This document shows positions 7,496 through 14,923 of a stretch of DNA of 22,835 bases, piece after piece; position 1 is the first letter of the stretch; each line of letters begins with the position of its first letter. The DNA lies in NCBI GenBank assembly GCA_964493015.1, contig CAZBLU010000026.1:1-22835 (forward strand), given 5' to 3'. The notes under the pieces are model-generated. The model saw nothing but the letters and a program-made list of their open reading frames with translations. It was not told the DNA's origin and searched no databases. This DNA is from Caldimicrobium sp964493015. Its GTDB lineage: Bacteria; Desulfobacterota; Thermodesulfobacteria; Thermodesulfobacteriales; Thermodesulfobacteriaceae. The translations under genes and the position numbers were made by a program.

Positions 7496-9285
7496 AACCC
7501 CAATTCTTTTTTGTTGAGGCAAAAAAAATTCCCTACAAGGCCCTCATCTTTGAAGACTGTAGGGAAATAATGGTGCTCTCTAAGGAAAAGAAGAGCTTAG
7601 CTGAAATCAGGGAATATTTCCATGTCTTAGAAAAAAAGATTAAAGAGGGTTTTTATGCCCTTGGCTTTATCTCCTATGAGTTAGGCTATCTCTTAGAAGA
7701 AAGACTTAACAAACTGTATTGGGAGCCTCAGACACCCTTGGCCTATTTTGCTCTCTTTAAAAGGTGGCACAAAGTGCAACTTCATCCTCAAGAGGTAGAA
7801 AGGAACTATTCTCTCCAAGTGAAAGGTCTCAATCTCTCTTCGAAAGAGTATGAGGAAGCCCTAAGAAAAATCAAGAACTATATAGCCCAGGGTGATACCT
7901 ATCAGGTTAATTTTACCGCCAAACTTAAATTTACCCTCTCTGGGGACCCTTGGTCCCTTTTTAAGGCCTTACTATTTTCCCAAAGATGTGAATACGCCTT
8001 TTTTATGGAAACTCCTGATTTTTTCCTTCTATCCTTATCACCAGAACTTTTTTTAGAGAAGAAAGGGCTCCGCCTTCTTAGTGCCCCTATGAAAGGGACC
8101 TTAAAGAGGGCTCCTCTCCTTCATCAGGATGAACTCCAAAAGGAAAGCCTAAGAGAGGATCCTAAAAGCAGAGCAGAAAACATCATGATTGTAGATTTAA
8201 TTAGAAATGACCTTGGACGCATTGCTATCCCAGGCTCCGTATGGGTCAAGGAACTCTTTCAAATTAAGACTTATCCAACTCTTCATCAGATGATTTCTTT
8301 AATTGAAGGCACTATAAAAGAGGCCTCTCTATTTGACATACTAAAGGCCCTCTTTCCCTGTGGCTCTGTCACAGGTGCCCCCAAGATCAGGACTATGGAG
8401 ATTATTAGGGAACTTGAAAAGGAACCAAGAAATGTCTATACAGGGGCCGTAGGCTATCTCACACCTGAGGGAGATTTTCTCTTTAATGTAGCTATAAGAA
8501 CCATCCTACTTCAAAAGGAAAAAGATCAAAGCTTTAGAGGTGAGCTTGGAGTTGGGGCGGGTATCGTATGGGATAGTCACACTGAAGGGGAATACGAAGA
8601 GACCTTGCTTAAGGCCAAGTTTCTTTTAGACCCCATACCTTATTTTCAACTCCTTGAGACCTTTTGGTGGACTCAGGGGAGGGAAAATCCCCTCTTACCC
8701 TATCACTTTGAGAGGCTCCTTTCCTCAGCTAAGTATTTTCAGTTTAGTATCCCCAAGGAGTTGCAGTCCTATGCCTCTTTTAAGGATTTTTTAAGGGAAA
8801 ATTTAAGAGAGGACACTTTTCAAATTTTTCGTATTAAATTGATCTTAAGCCCTACTGGAGAGCTTAAGCTTGAAAAGGAAGCTTATGAAGAACTTTGCTG
8901 GCCAAAGCCTATAAAAGTAGGGTTAATTAGGAGAAAGACTCCTCCTCATACATTTCATTATCATAAGACAACCCAAAGAAAGGAATATAATCATCTCAGG
9001 GAAGAGGCCCTAAGAAGGGGCTTTACTGAGATAGTCTTCTATAATGAGGCCAACCAATTACTTGAAGGCACTATCTCCAACATCTTTTTGGAAAAAGAGG
9101 AACTTCTCTATACCCCTCCCCTTGAGCTGGGGATACTTCCAGGGACTTTACGCAGAAAATTAATAGAAGAAAAGAAGGCAATTGAGGCCCCTTTGACTTT
9201 AGAAGACCTCAAAAAGGGAGCAACACTCTACATTGGAAATAGTTTGAGAGGCCTTGGTAAAGTGGAAGATTGGGTTATATTATAG
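7492..9285 (+). CDS. pabBC: Aminodeoxychorismate synthase component I fused to 4-amino-4-deoxychorismate lyase
   Basis: Two folate-pathway enzymes lie in one 597-residue chain. Residues about 1-380 are the chorismate-utilising PabB domain: SAPMKGTLKR (Lys 201), RAENIMIVDLIRNDLGR, CGSVTGAPKIRTMEII and GVGAGIVWDS are the family motifs. Residues about 385-597 are a PLP-dependent aminotransferase-IV-fold PabC domain with HYHKTTQR (likely PLP lysine 492) and EGTISNIF. Together they convert chorismate plus amide nitrogen to p-aminobenzoate and pyruvate. The glutaminase subunit (PabA) is not in the window. Fused PabB-PabC proteins are known in other bacteria. The ATG overlaps the previous stop (ATGA). 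Confidence 0.92.
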   Translation: MKPQFFFVEAKKIPYKALIFEDCREIMVLSKEKKSLAEIREYFHVLEKKIKEGFYALGFISYELGYLLEERLNKLYWEPQTPLAYFALFKRWHKVQLHPQEVERNYSLQVKGLNLSSKEYEEALRKIKNYIAQGDTYQVNFTAKLKFTLSGDPWSLFKALLFSQRCEYAFFMETPDFFLLSLSPELFLEKKGLRLLSAPMKGTLKRAPLLHQDELQKESLREDPKSRAENIMIVDLIRNDLGRIAIPGSVWVKELFQIKTYPTLHQMISLIEGTIKEASLFDILKALFPCGSVTGAPKIRTMEIIRELEKEPRNVYTGAVGYLTPEGDFLFNVAIRTILLQKEKDQSFRGELGVGAGIVWDSHTEGEYEETLLKAKFLLDPIPYFQLLETFWWTQGRENPLLPYHFERLLSSAKYFQFSIPKELQSYASFKDFLRENLREDTFQIFRIKLILSPTGELKLEKEAYEELCWPKPIKVGLIRRKTPPHTFHYHKTTQRKEYNHLREEALRRGFTEIVFYNEANQLLEGTISNIFLEKEELLYTPPLELGILPGTLRRKLIEEKKAIEAPLTLEDLKKGATLYIGNSLRGLGKVEDWVIL

Positions 9286-9312
9286 GGTTAAATTAATTTT
9301 AAGGAGGAGCCC

Positions 9313-10413
9313 ATGTCAGCGAGAACTTATCAGATAGCTGTTATCCCTGGAGACGGCACAGGCCCAGAGGTTATCAGAGAGGGAGTAAAGGTCTTAGAAG
9401 CTGCGGGGAAGAGATTTAATCTCTCCTTTAAGTGGACCTATTTTGACTGGGGAGGGGATCGCTATCTCAAGACTGGCGAAACCATCCCAGAAGGTGGCAT
9501 TGAGGAACTTAAAAAGTATGACGCCATATATTTAGGAGCCATAGGGCATCCTGAGGTCAAACCAGGAATTTTAGAGAAAGAAATCCTCTTAAGAATCCGC
9601 TTTGAGCTGGACCAATATGTGAACTTAAGGCCTGTTAAACTCTATCCAGGGGTCTGGACCCCGATCAAAGACAAAGGGCCTGAAGATATTGATTTTGTTG
9701 TAGTAAGAGAAAACACAGAGGGGCTTTATGCTGGTGGTGGTGGCTTTTTACGCAAGGGCACTCCATATGAAGTGGCTATTCAGGAATCTATCAACACCAG
9801 AATGGGGGTGGAACGCTGTATCAGATTTGCCTTTGAATATTGCCGCAAGAGAAACAAAAAGAAAAAGGTTACCCTTGTAGGTAAAACTAATGTGCTTACC
9901 TTTGCCTGGGATCTCTGGTGGAGAACCTTTCAAGAGGTAGGAGCGGAGTATCCTGATATAGAGAAGGATTATGCCCATGTAGATGCCACTTGTATGTGGT
10001 TTGTCAAAAATCCCGAATGGTTTGATGTAATTGTCACGGATAATATGTTTGGAGATATTATCACCGATCTTGGAGCCATTATTCAAGGAGGTATGGGAAT
10101 AGCAGCAGGTGGAAATATTAATCCTCAAGGGGTCTCTATGTTTGAACCTATCGGGGGATCAGCCCCCAAATATACGGGGAAAAATGTAATTAATCCTTTA
10201 GCAGCTATTTGTGCGGGTATGATGATGCTTGAGTGGCTTGGGGATAAGTTTCAAGATGCTAACCTCCTTGCAGCAGCCTCTGCTATAGAGAAGGCAGTTA
10301 TCAAGGTCTGCAGAGACCACCTAAAAAGCCTTTCTGCAGGCAAAATGGGTTATACTACCCAAGAAGTTGGTGACCTGGTAGCCAAATATACTGAAGAAGG
10401 AGTGGAGCTGTAA
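9313..10413 (+). CDS. leuB: Isopropylmalate/isocitrate-type beta-decarboxylating dehydrogenase, probably LeuB
   Basis: This 366-residue member of the 3-isopropylmalate/isocitrate/tartrate dehydrogenase family has the N-terminal IPGDGTGPEV, the substrate-arginine region RIRFELDQYVNLRPVKLYPG, VVVRENTEGLYAG, the catalytic lysine region GKTNVLT, the metal-binding aspartates in DNMFGDIITDLGA, and the nucleotide site FEPIGGSAPKYTG. The most likely role is the NAD-dependent oxidative decarboxylation of 3-isopropylmalate in leucine synthesis. The LeuB-typical EPxHGSAP is IGGSAP here and DQYVNLRP resembles the tartrate-dehydrogenase branch, so homoisocitrate or a related substrate is not excluded. It follows pabBC by 27 bases with a strong AAGGAGGAG ribosome site and is followed by a terminator. 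No other leu gene is nearby. Confidence 0.72.
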   Translation: MSARTYQIAVIPGDGTGPEVIREGVKVLEAAGKRFNLSFKWTYFDWGGDRYLKTGETIPEGGIEELKKYDAIYLGAIGHPEVKPGILEKEILLRIRFELDQYVNLRPVKLYPGVWTPIKDKGPEDIDFVVVRENTEGLYAGGGGFLRKGTPYEVAIQESINTRMGVERCIRFAFEYCRKRNKKKKVTLVGKTNVLTFAWDLWWRTFQEVGAEYPDIEKDYAHVDATCMWFVKNPEWFDVIVTDNMFGDIITDLGAIIQGGMGIAAGGNINPQGVSMFEPIGGSAPKYTGKNVINPLAAICAGMMMLEWLGDKFQDANLLAAASAIEKAVIKVCRDHLKSLSAGKMGYTTQEVGDLVAKYTEEGVEL

Positions 10414-10415
10414 AA

Positions 10416-10480
10416 AAACCACTCTTTAAGGAGGGAGTATTTTCCACTCCCTTCTCCTTTGGTTTTATTTTTCTTTTCTA
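10416..10480 (+). terminator. Intrinsic terminator of the ileS-leuB block
   Basis: The inner stem GGGAGT/ACTCCC (10433-10438/10446-10451) and the outer arms AAACCA/TGGTTT (10416-10421/10460-10465) form a long hairpin. It is followed by TATTTTTCTTTTCT on plus, immediately after the leuB stop. Confidence 0.75.
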
Positions 10481-10482
10481 TC

Positions 10483-10507
10483 TTTGCACACTTGTCAAGT
10501 GTGTAAA
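10483..10507. promoter_or_regulatory. Palindrome upstream of the sensor kinase
   Basis: CACACTTG (10487-10494) and CAAGTGTG (10496-10503) are perfect arms around one base. A wobble pair and TTT/AAA extend them to 12 positions each side. It lies 130 bases upstream of the kinase start and just after the leuB terminator. It may be an operator, or a second terminator hairpin, since TTTCTTTTTT follows nearby on plus. Confidence 0.45.
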
Positions 10508-10543
10508 GATTTCTTTTTTCGGGGGAGCCTTTGTCCCTTTCTC

Positions 10544-10600
10544 TTGACAAACTTTTGGGGTGGTTGACCTATATATAACATCCTCAAGCAGAGGCTTGAT
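10544..10600 (+). promoter_or_regulatory. Probable promoter region of the two-component operon
   Basis: A perfect TTGACA (10544-10549) precedes the AT-rich CTATATATAACA (10569-10580). The spacing to the best -10 is 19-22 bases, longer than ideal. An inverted repeat TCAAGC/GCTTGA (10584-10589/10594-10599) follows in the presumed leader. Another TTGACC occurs at 10564. The region clearly looks promoter-like, but the exact elements are uncertain. Confidence 0.35.
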
Positions 10601-10633
10601 TCTCTTTCGTAAATTGCTATATTTCCAATATAT

Positions 10634-12286
10634 ATGCTCCAAAGTTTAAAATTAAAAATTACCCGAAGATTTATCCTCTATCTCAATCTACTTCTTCTGC
10701 TCAATCTTTTTTTTCCCTTTTTCTTCCTCTTTCACTATTTAGAAAAAATCTTTACTGAACAAGTAAGGAAGCAGGCTCTAGCAGTTTATCATCAGATTGT
10801 CCTTACCCGAAAATGGATTGCTGATCATGGGGGTATATTTGTAGAGAAACTACCCTGGGTAGAAGAAAATCCTTATCTCAAACAATTGGGCATAAAAACT
10901 AAGCTTTATACCAGGGAGGGAAGCATCCTTATAAAAGAAAATCCTGCCTTAGTAACAAGACAGCTCTCAGAACTTGCCCGAGAGAACAATCTCTACTGGT
11001 TCAAAATAACCAGCCTAAAATATATCAATCCCTATAACAAACCAGATGCTTTAGAAGAAGCCGCTTTACTTGAATTTGAAAAAAATTCCCAAAAAGATGA
11101 ATATGCCAAAATAGTTAAGATCCAGGGCCAACTCTTTTATCGCCTTATTAAACCACTATATACTGAAAAATCTTGCCTTAAATGCCATGCCTACCAAGGT
11201 TATCGTGAGGGAGACATTAGAGGGGCTATTAGTATCTTTATACCCTTTGAAGAAACTTATAAGAAAATCTCTTCATACAAAATTCTTACCCTTATTAGTT
11301 TTATTGTTTTTTGGCTTTCCTTAAACCTTATGATTATGCTTATTTCTAATAAATTCATCTTTAATCCCCTTTATTGTATAGTAAGACTACTTAACACACT
11401 TAGTTATCTCTATAATCCACTAAAAAAAGAAAAAAAGACCCAAAGTAACTTCCCTATACCCAACGAATGGTCCATTCTTATTGACGGTATAAATCAGTTC
11501 TTAAAAGAAATCAATTATTACCAAGACCAAATGGAGGTAAAGATTAAAGAGGCTACTCAGGAACTTAAGATCAAAACCGAGCTTCTCCAAAATCTTTTAG
11601 AACACAAAAAATTTATTCTCTCCAATATGGCCCATGAAATAAAAACCCCTCTTACCTCAATTAAAGGAAGTATTGATTTTATCTATCATTATTTTATTCA
11701 AAGGGACTTGGTAGATATTCCCAAGCAAGACAAAGAGAAATTGAAGGAGTTTTTAGGGATTTGTCAAAAAAACATTGATCGTCTTATTCACCTATTCAAC
11801 ATGTTAATAGATCTGGAAAAACATGAGGCTAATCTCTTGGAATTAGATCTAATGGTAATTCCAGTTAAAGATCTTGTAGAAGAAGTGATCTATTCCCTTA
11901 AAGGCCTAAGTGATCCTAAGGAGATCCATTTTCACTTAGATATTTCTGAAGGTCTGAAAGTTGAAGGGGACTATGAAAAACTTTTCTCAGTGCTCTCCAA
12001 TTTGGTCTCTAACGCCATAAAATATTCTCCTACAGGAGGTAAAATTATAGTGAGAGCTTTCCCTGTGGCAGATTACTTAAGATTTGAGGTTGAGGATGAA
12101 GGCCCTGGTCTTGACCCTGATGAAACCAAAATATTTGAAAAGTTCTACAAAAAGAGTTCCACTGGTTTTGGCCTTGGGTTAACTATTGCTAAGGCCTATG
12201 TTGAGGCCCATAAGGGTAAAATCGGATTTACGCCCTTAAATAAAGGAACTCTTTTTTATTTCGAAATTCCAAGAAATATAGTATAA
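10634..12286 (+). CDS. Membrane sensor histidine kinase with haem c-binding sensor domain (DUF3365/Tll0287-like)
   Basis: This 550-residue kinase has a first membrane helix at about 13-35, an extracytoplasmic domain (about 36-213), a second helix at about 216-238, and a cytoplasmic kinase core. The sensor domain ends in SCLKCHAYQGYREGDIRGA. Cys 181, Cys 184 and His 185 form a c-type haem attachment site, the pattern of the Tll0287-like/DUF3365 sensors. The core has the H-box MAHEIKTPLTSIKG (His 334), N-box NLVSNAIKYS (Asn 460), G1 VEDEGPGLD and G2 FGLGLTIAK. It should phosphorylate the regulator encoded eight bases downstream. A haem sensor suggests response to redox state, NO or a nitrogen oxide, and the convergent nap-ONR cluster is the obvious target; both points are inference. 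The ATG start has no clear ribosome site. Confidence 0.9.
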   Translation: MLQSLKLKITRRFILYLNLLLLLNLFFPFFFLFHYLEKIFTEQVRKQALAVYHQIVLTRKWIADHGGIFVEKLPWVEENPYLKQLGIKTKLYTREGSILIKENPALVTRQLSELARENNLYWFKITSLKYINPYNKPDALEEAALLEFEKNSQKDEYAKIVKIQGQLFYRLIKPLYTEKSCLKCHAYQGYREGDIRGAISIFIPFEETYKKISSYKILTLISFIVFWLSLNLMIMLISNKFIFNPLYCIVRLLNTLSYLYNPLKKEKKTQSNFPIPNEWSILIDGINQFLKEINYYQDQMEVKIKEATQELKIKTELLQNLLEHKKFILSNMAHEIKTPLTSIKGSIDFIYHYFIQRDLVDIPKQDKEKLKEFLGICQKNIDRLIHLFNMLIDLEKHEANLLELDLMVIPVKDLVEEVIYSLKGLSDPKEIHFHLDISEGLKVEGDYEKLFSVLSNLVSNAIKYSPTGGKIIVRAFPVADYLRFEVEDEGPGLDPDETKIFEKFYKKSSTGFGLGLTIAKAYVEAHKGKIGFTPLNKGTLFYFEIPRNIV

Positions 12287-12294
12287 TATAAAAC

Positions 12295-12987
12295 ATGGCA
12301 AAGAAAATACTGATAGTTGATGATGATCCAGATATCCTTACGGTAGTTTCCTCCTTTTTAAGCATTGAAGGTTTCCAAATCCTTCAAGCTCAGAATATAA
12401 AAACAGCCCAAGAACTATTCGAAAGAGAAAAACCAGACATGATCATCCTTGATATTATGCTCCCTGATAAAAGCGGCTTGGAATGGCTTAAAGAACTTAA
12501 ATATACCGATCCAACTATTCCTATTATGCTTTTAACTGCCAAAAGTTCCCTTTCTGATAAAGTTCTTGGCTTTGAACTGGGAGCCGATGACTACTTAGCA
12601 AAGCCTTTTGAGCCCTTAGAGCTGGTTGCCCGCTGTAAAGCCCTACTGAGGAAAGCACAACTCTTTCGGAAGTCAGAAAGAGATTTTATTCACTTAGGAA
12701 ACTTAAAAATAGATATCCAAGGACGTCGCATCTTTAAAAAAGACCAAGAAATCCATCTTACTCCCAAGGAATGGAAAATTTTAACCCTTCTCTTGTCAGA
12801 CCCAGGCCGTGCATTTAGTAGAGAAGAAATTAGAAATGCCATTTGGGTAGAAAAGAAAATCTACAATTGGAGCCGCGTCTTAGATGTGCATATTAAAAAC
12901 CTAAGAGAAAAAATAGAGGACGATCCTAATAATCCCCAGTATGTAATCACTGTTCACAGCTACGGCTATAAAATCAGAGAGCCCTAA
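12295..12987 (+). CDS. OmpR/PhoB-family response regulator
   Basis: This 230-residue cytoplasmic DNA-binding regulator has a receiver domain (about 1-120) with the acidic pair DDD (9-11), phospho-acceptor Asp 53 (LDIMLP), Thr 81 and Lys 103 (LAKPF). The winged-helix domain (about 130-228) contains LTPKEWKILTLLL, SREEIRNAIW and the recognition-helix region RVLDVHIKNLREKIE, ending in VHSYGYKIREP, as in OmpR/PhoB. It lies eight bases after the kinase and has no clear Shine-Dalgarno, so translational coupling is plausible. Its last base abuts the last base of napD on the other strand. OmpR-family proteins bind direct repeats with an 11-bp period, and such a repeat lies upstream of the ONR gene (21657-21678). 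Confidence 0.93.
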   Translation: MAKKILIVDDDPDILTVVSSFLSIEGFQILQAQNIKTAQELFEREKPDMIILDIMLPDKSGLEWLKELKYTDPTIPIMLLTAKSSLSDKVLGFELGADDYLAKPFEPLELVARCKALLRKAQLFRKSERDFIHLGNLKIDIQGRRIFKKDQEIHLTPKEWKILTLLLSDPGRAFSREEIRNAIWVEKKIYNWSRVLDVHIKNLREKIEDDPNNPQYVITVHSYGYKIREP

Positions 12988-13224
12988 CTAATCCCCAGCC
13001 TGGCCAAGGGAATAATAAGCTAAATAAACATTTAATACCCCCTCTATACCCTTCATAAATTTAAGCATACTTTCCAGCTCAGCAAGCGATGCCCTTTCAA
13101 TAAGATAGACAATTTTATTATCCTCAATTCTAACAATCTCTATATCATTTTCTTTCAAAACTTTTTTGACTCCTTCCAAAGAGTCACTATTTAAAACTTC
13201 CAAAAAACCACTAGCTAATGGCAT
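12988..13224 (-). CDS. napD: NapD-like chaperone for the NapA Tat signal
   Basis: This 78-residue protein has the predicted ferredoxin-like alpha-beta make-up of NapD. Its middle is NKIVYLIERASLAELESMLK and the C-terminal strand region GIEGVLNVYLAYYSLG matches the 'GVLSxxLVYHxxE' pattern of the family. NapD binds the twin-arginine signal of NapA in the cytoplasm and delays export until the molybdenum cofactor is loaded. Start is the ATG at 13224, three bases after the napH stop, with a GGGGTGTGAG ribosome site. It is the last gene of the minus-strand cluster and lies two genes from napA, whose signal peptide (SRRDFLRLS) is its expected client. Small size makes the call rely partly on context. 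Confidence 0.8.
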   Translation of the reverse strand: MPLASGFLEVLNSDSLEGVKKVLKENDIEIVRIEDNKIVYLIERASLAELESMLKFMKGIEGVLNVYLAYYSLGQAGD

Positions 13225-13227
13225 AGC

Positions 13228-14061
13228 TCACACCCCTATTTTAAATTTTACTATTTTACCTTTAGTTTCGCAGGCCTCTACACAATTTCCACAATAAATG
13301 CAATCTTGACTTCTAAGTTTTCCCTTTCCCACATTTTGAGAAACATTAACCCCCATATAGCACTGCCTGTCACAGAGCCTACAGTGAAAACATTCTCCCT
13401 CTTTATACCGCAAGTGTAGTAAACTCACTTTATTAAGAAGCCCATAAAATTTACCCACAGGACATAAAATACGGCACCAAAAGCGAGGCAAAATCAATTC
13501 CATTATAAGAAGAAAAAGGATTAAGCTTAGGGAATAAACTAAAAGAGAGAGATCTACGGGCAAATCAAACAGAAAAAAGTAGATTCCCGTTATAGCCCTA
13601 AAAAAGTTAGTTAAATGGGAAAAATAATTGGTAAAAAGGGGAAGGCTAAAGAAAAAGGAGAGTCCCAAAAAGGAAAAAAACACTAAAAAGCCTAAAGAAG
13701 AGGATATCCTTTGAGCTATTGAGAACCTATAAGGAACCTTTAAGCGATCCAGTAAACCAAATAGTAAATCCATGGGACAGATCCACCCGCAAAAGGACCT
13801 ACCAAAAATGAAATAAATTAATAAAACAGGTAGCACCGCCCATAAAGTCTGAAGATTAAAATTTTTAGAGGCAAGAAGGGACTCTAAATAGGCAAAGGGA
13901 TCCAGCAATTTAATCCATGAGATAAGAAGAGAGCCACTCAAACCACCAACAAGCACCTTAACTCTGAATAATTGCAGTATAAAGAGGGTGAGAACTATTA
14001 GTAAAGTAAGGCGTCTAAGTAAGGAATACCTGGGTAAGACAAAAAATTTCTTCTCTCTCAT
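13228..14061 (-). CDS. napH: NapH-like membrane quinol oxidase with two [4Fe-4S] clusters
   Basis: This 277-residue inner-membrane ferredoxin has about four membrane helices (about 17-33, 72-88, 122-145, 170-192), the paired CX3CP motifs characteristic of NapH (Cys 91/95-Pro, Cys 196/200-Pro), and a C-terminal cytoplasmic segment with two four-cysteine cluster motifs (Cys 224, 227, 230, 234 and Cys 254, 257, 260, 264). NapH with NapG passes electrons from menaquinol to the periplasm. With no napC here, NapGH is the only visible quinol-oxidising module for both NapA and the octahaem reductase. It overlaps napG by four bases (ATGA) and is followed by napD after three. Confidence 0.9.
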   Translation of the reverse strand: MREKKFFVLPRYSLLRRLTLLIVLTLFILQLFRVKVLVGGLSGSLLISWIKLLDPFAYLESLLASKNFNLQTLWAVLPVLLIYFIFGRSFCGWICPMDLLFGLLDRLKVPYRFSIAQRISSSLGFLVFFSFLGLSFFFSLPLFTNYFSHLTNFFRAITGIYFFLFDLPVDLSLLVYSLSLILFLLIMELILPRFWCRILCPVGKFYGLLNKVSLLHLRYKEGECFHCRLCDRQCYMGVNVSQNVGKGKLRSQDCIYCGNCVEACETKGKIVKFKIGV

Positions 14062-14819
14062 CTGTACTCCCTCTCCAGGATTCTACCTCTCGCCATTATT
14101 TTGGGTAAATTCTCGTTGTAAACTACCAAATACCTCTCCTCCATGGACAAATTCAGTAGCCTCTGAAATTGGGCATCATATTCTTCCCGAATCCTCTTAT
14201 AAGTTTCCTTCTTAATAACCTTAACAGCAGATCCACCAAGAGGGCAATATTTGACACAGAGCCCACAACCTACACACTTTTCATTTATATAGGGTTGATT
14301 TCCCCACTCACTGTTATAAAAATCAAAAACAAAGGCACCAAGGGGACAGGCCTTACTACAACTTAAACAAACATCTCCATTCCATCCAAAACAAAGGCTA
14401 AAATCAATAAGAGCTTGCCCCATAGCTACCCTCTCTTTGGGCAAGGGTTGCAAAGCTCCTGTAGGACAATGTTTGGGACATTCCATGCATAGACCACAGG
14501 GGAAATCCCTCATGTCCTTAACATAGGGTGTGCCAAAATTCTTTAAATCTCTTAGCCCTACCACCGCAAGGGCATCATACTTCATGGTGTGACAGACATT
14601 AACACACACTCCACAACTAATACACTTAGCCCTAAATTCTCTCTCAGGGAGGGCCCCAGGAGGTCTTATAATTCCCTCTATGGGAATATGAGATAAAGGG
14701 GGTTCAAATTCCTCTTTTTTTCTAAAGGATAAACTCAATGCTAAGTCAGGATTAATCTTTAGTATGCCTGTAGACAGTAATCCTAAGGCTGATATCTTTA
14801 AAAAATCCCTCCTTTTCAT
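14058..14819 (-). CDS. napG: NapG/MauM-type periplasmic ferredoxin with four [4Fe-4S] clusters
   Basis: A 253-residue protein starts MKRRDFLKISALGLL, a twin-arginine export signal, so it should fold and receive its clusters in the cytoplasm before Tat export. Cysteine motifs for four cubane clusters are visible: Cys 66/69/72/76, Cys 108/111/114/118, Cys 143/151/154/158 (with a long first gap, as is usual in NapG) and Cys 182/185/188/192. Partnered with NapH, it accepts electrons at the outer face of the inner membrane and hands them to periplasmic acceptors. ATG at 14819 has AGGGG upstream. A terminator separates it from napA, so napGHD may have its own promoter or depend on read-through. Confidence 0.9.
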   Translation of the reverse strand: MKRRDFLKISALGLLSTGILKINPDLALSLSFRKKEEFEPPLSHIPIEGIIRPPGALPEREFRAKCISCGVCVNVCHTMKYDALAVVGLRDLKNFGTPYVKDMRDFPCGLCMECPKHCPTGALQPLPKERVAMGQALIDFSLCFGWNGDVCLSCSKACPLGAFVFDFYNSEWGNQPYINEKCVGCGLCVKYCPLGGSAVKVIKKETYKRIREEYDAQFQRLLNLSMEERYLVVYNENLPKIMARGRILEREYR

Positions 14820-14880
14820 AGGAACCCCTGTTAATTAGTCATATTTTCTTAAAATATTTTACTTAATCTTACAAAATAAA

Positions 14881-14906
14881 GGGGCCTATAAAAGGCCCCC
14901 TTTTTT
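14881..14906 (-). terminator. Intrinsic terminator between napA and napG
   Basis: The stem GGGGCCT/AGGCCCC (14881-14887/14893-14899) has a five-base loop. Read on minus, it is followed by TTTATTTTGT, just after the napA stop. T6 on the plus side makes it look bidirectional. It should limit transcription from napA into napGHD. Confidence 0.75.
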
Positions 14907-14923
14907 AAAATTTCATAAATCTT

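Noticed and set aside
9748..10128. 126-codon open frame on minus inside leuB
   Set aside because: It lies wholly within a well-supported dehydrogenase on the other strand and its product has no recognisable motif.
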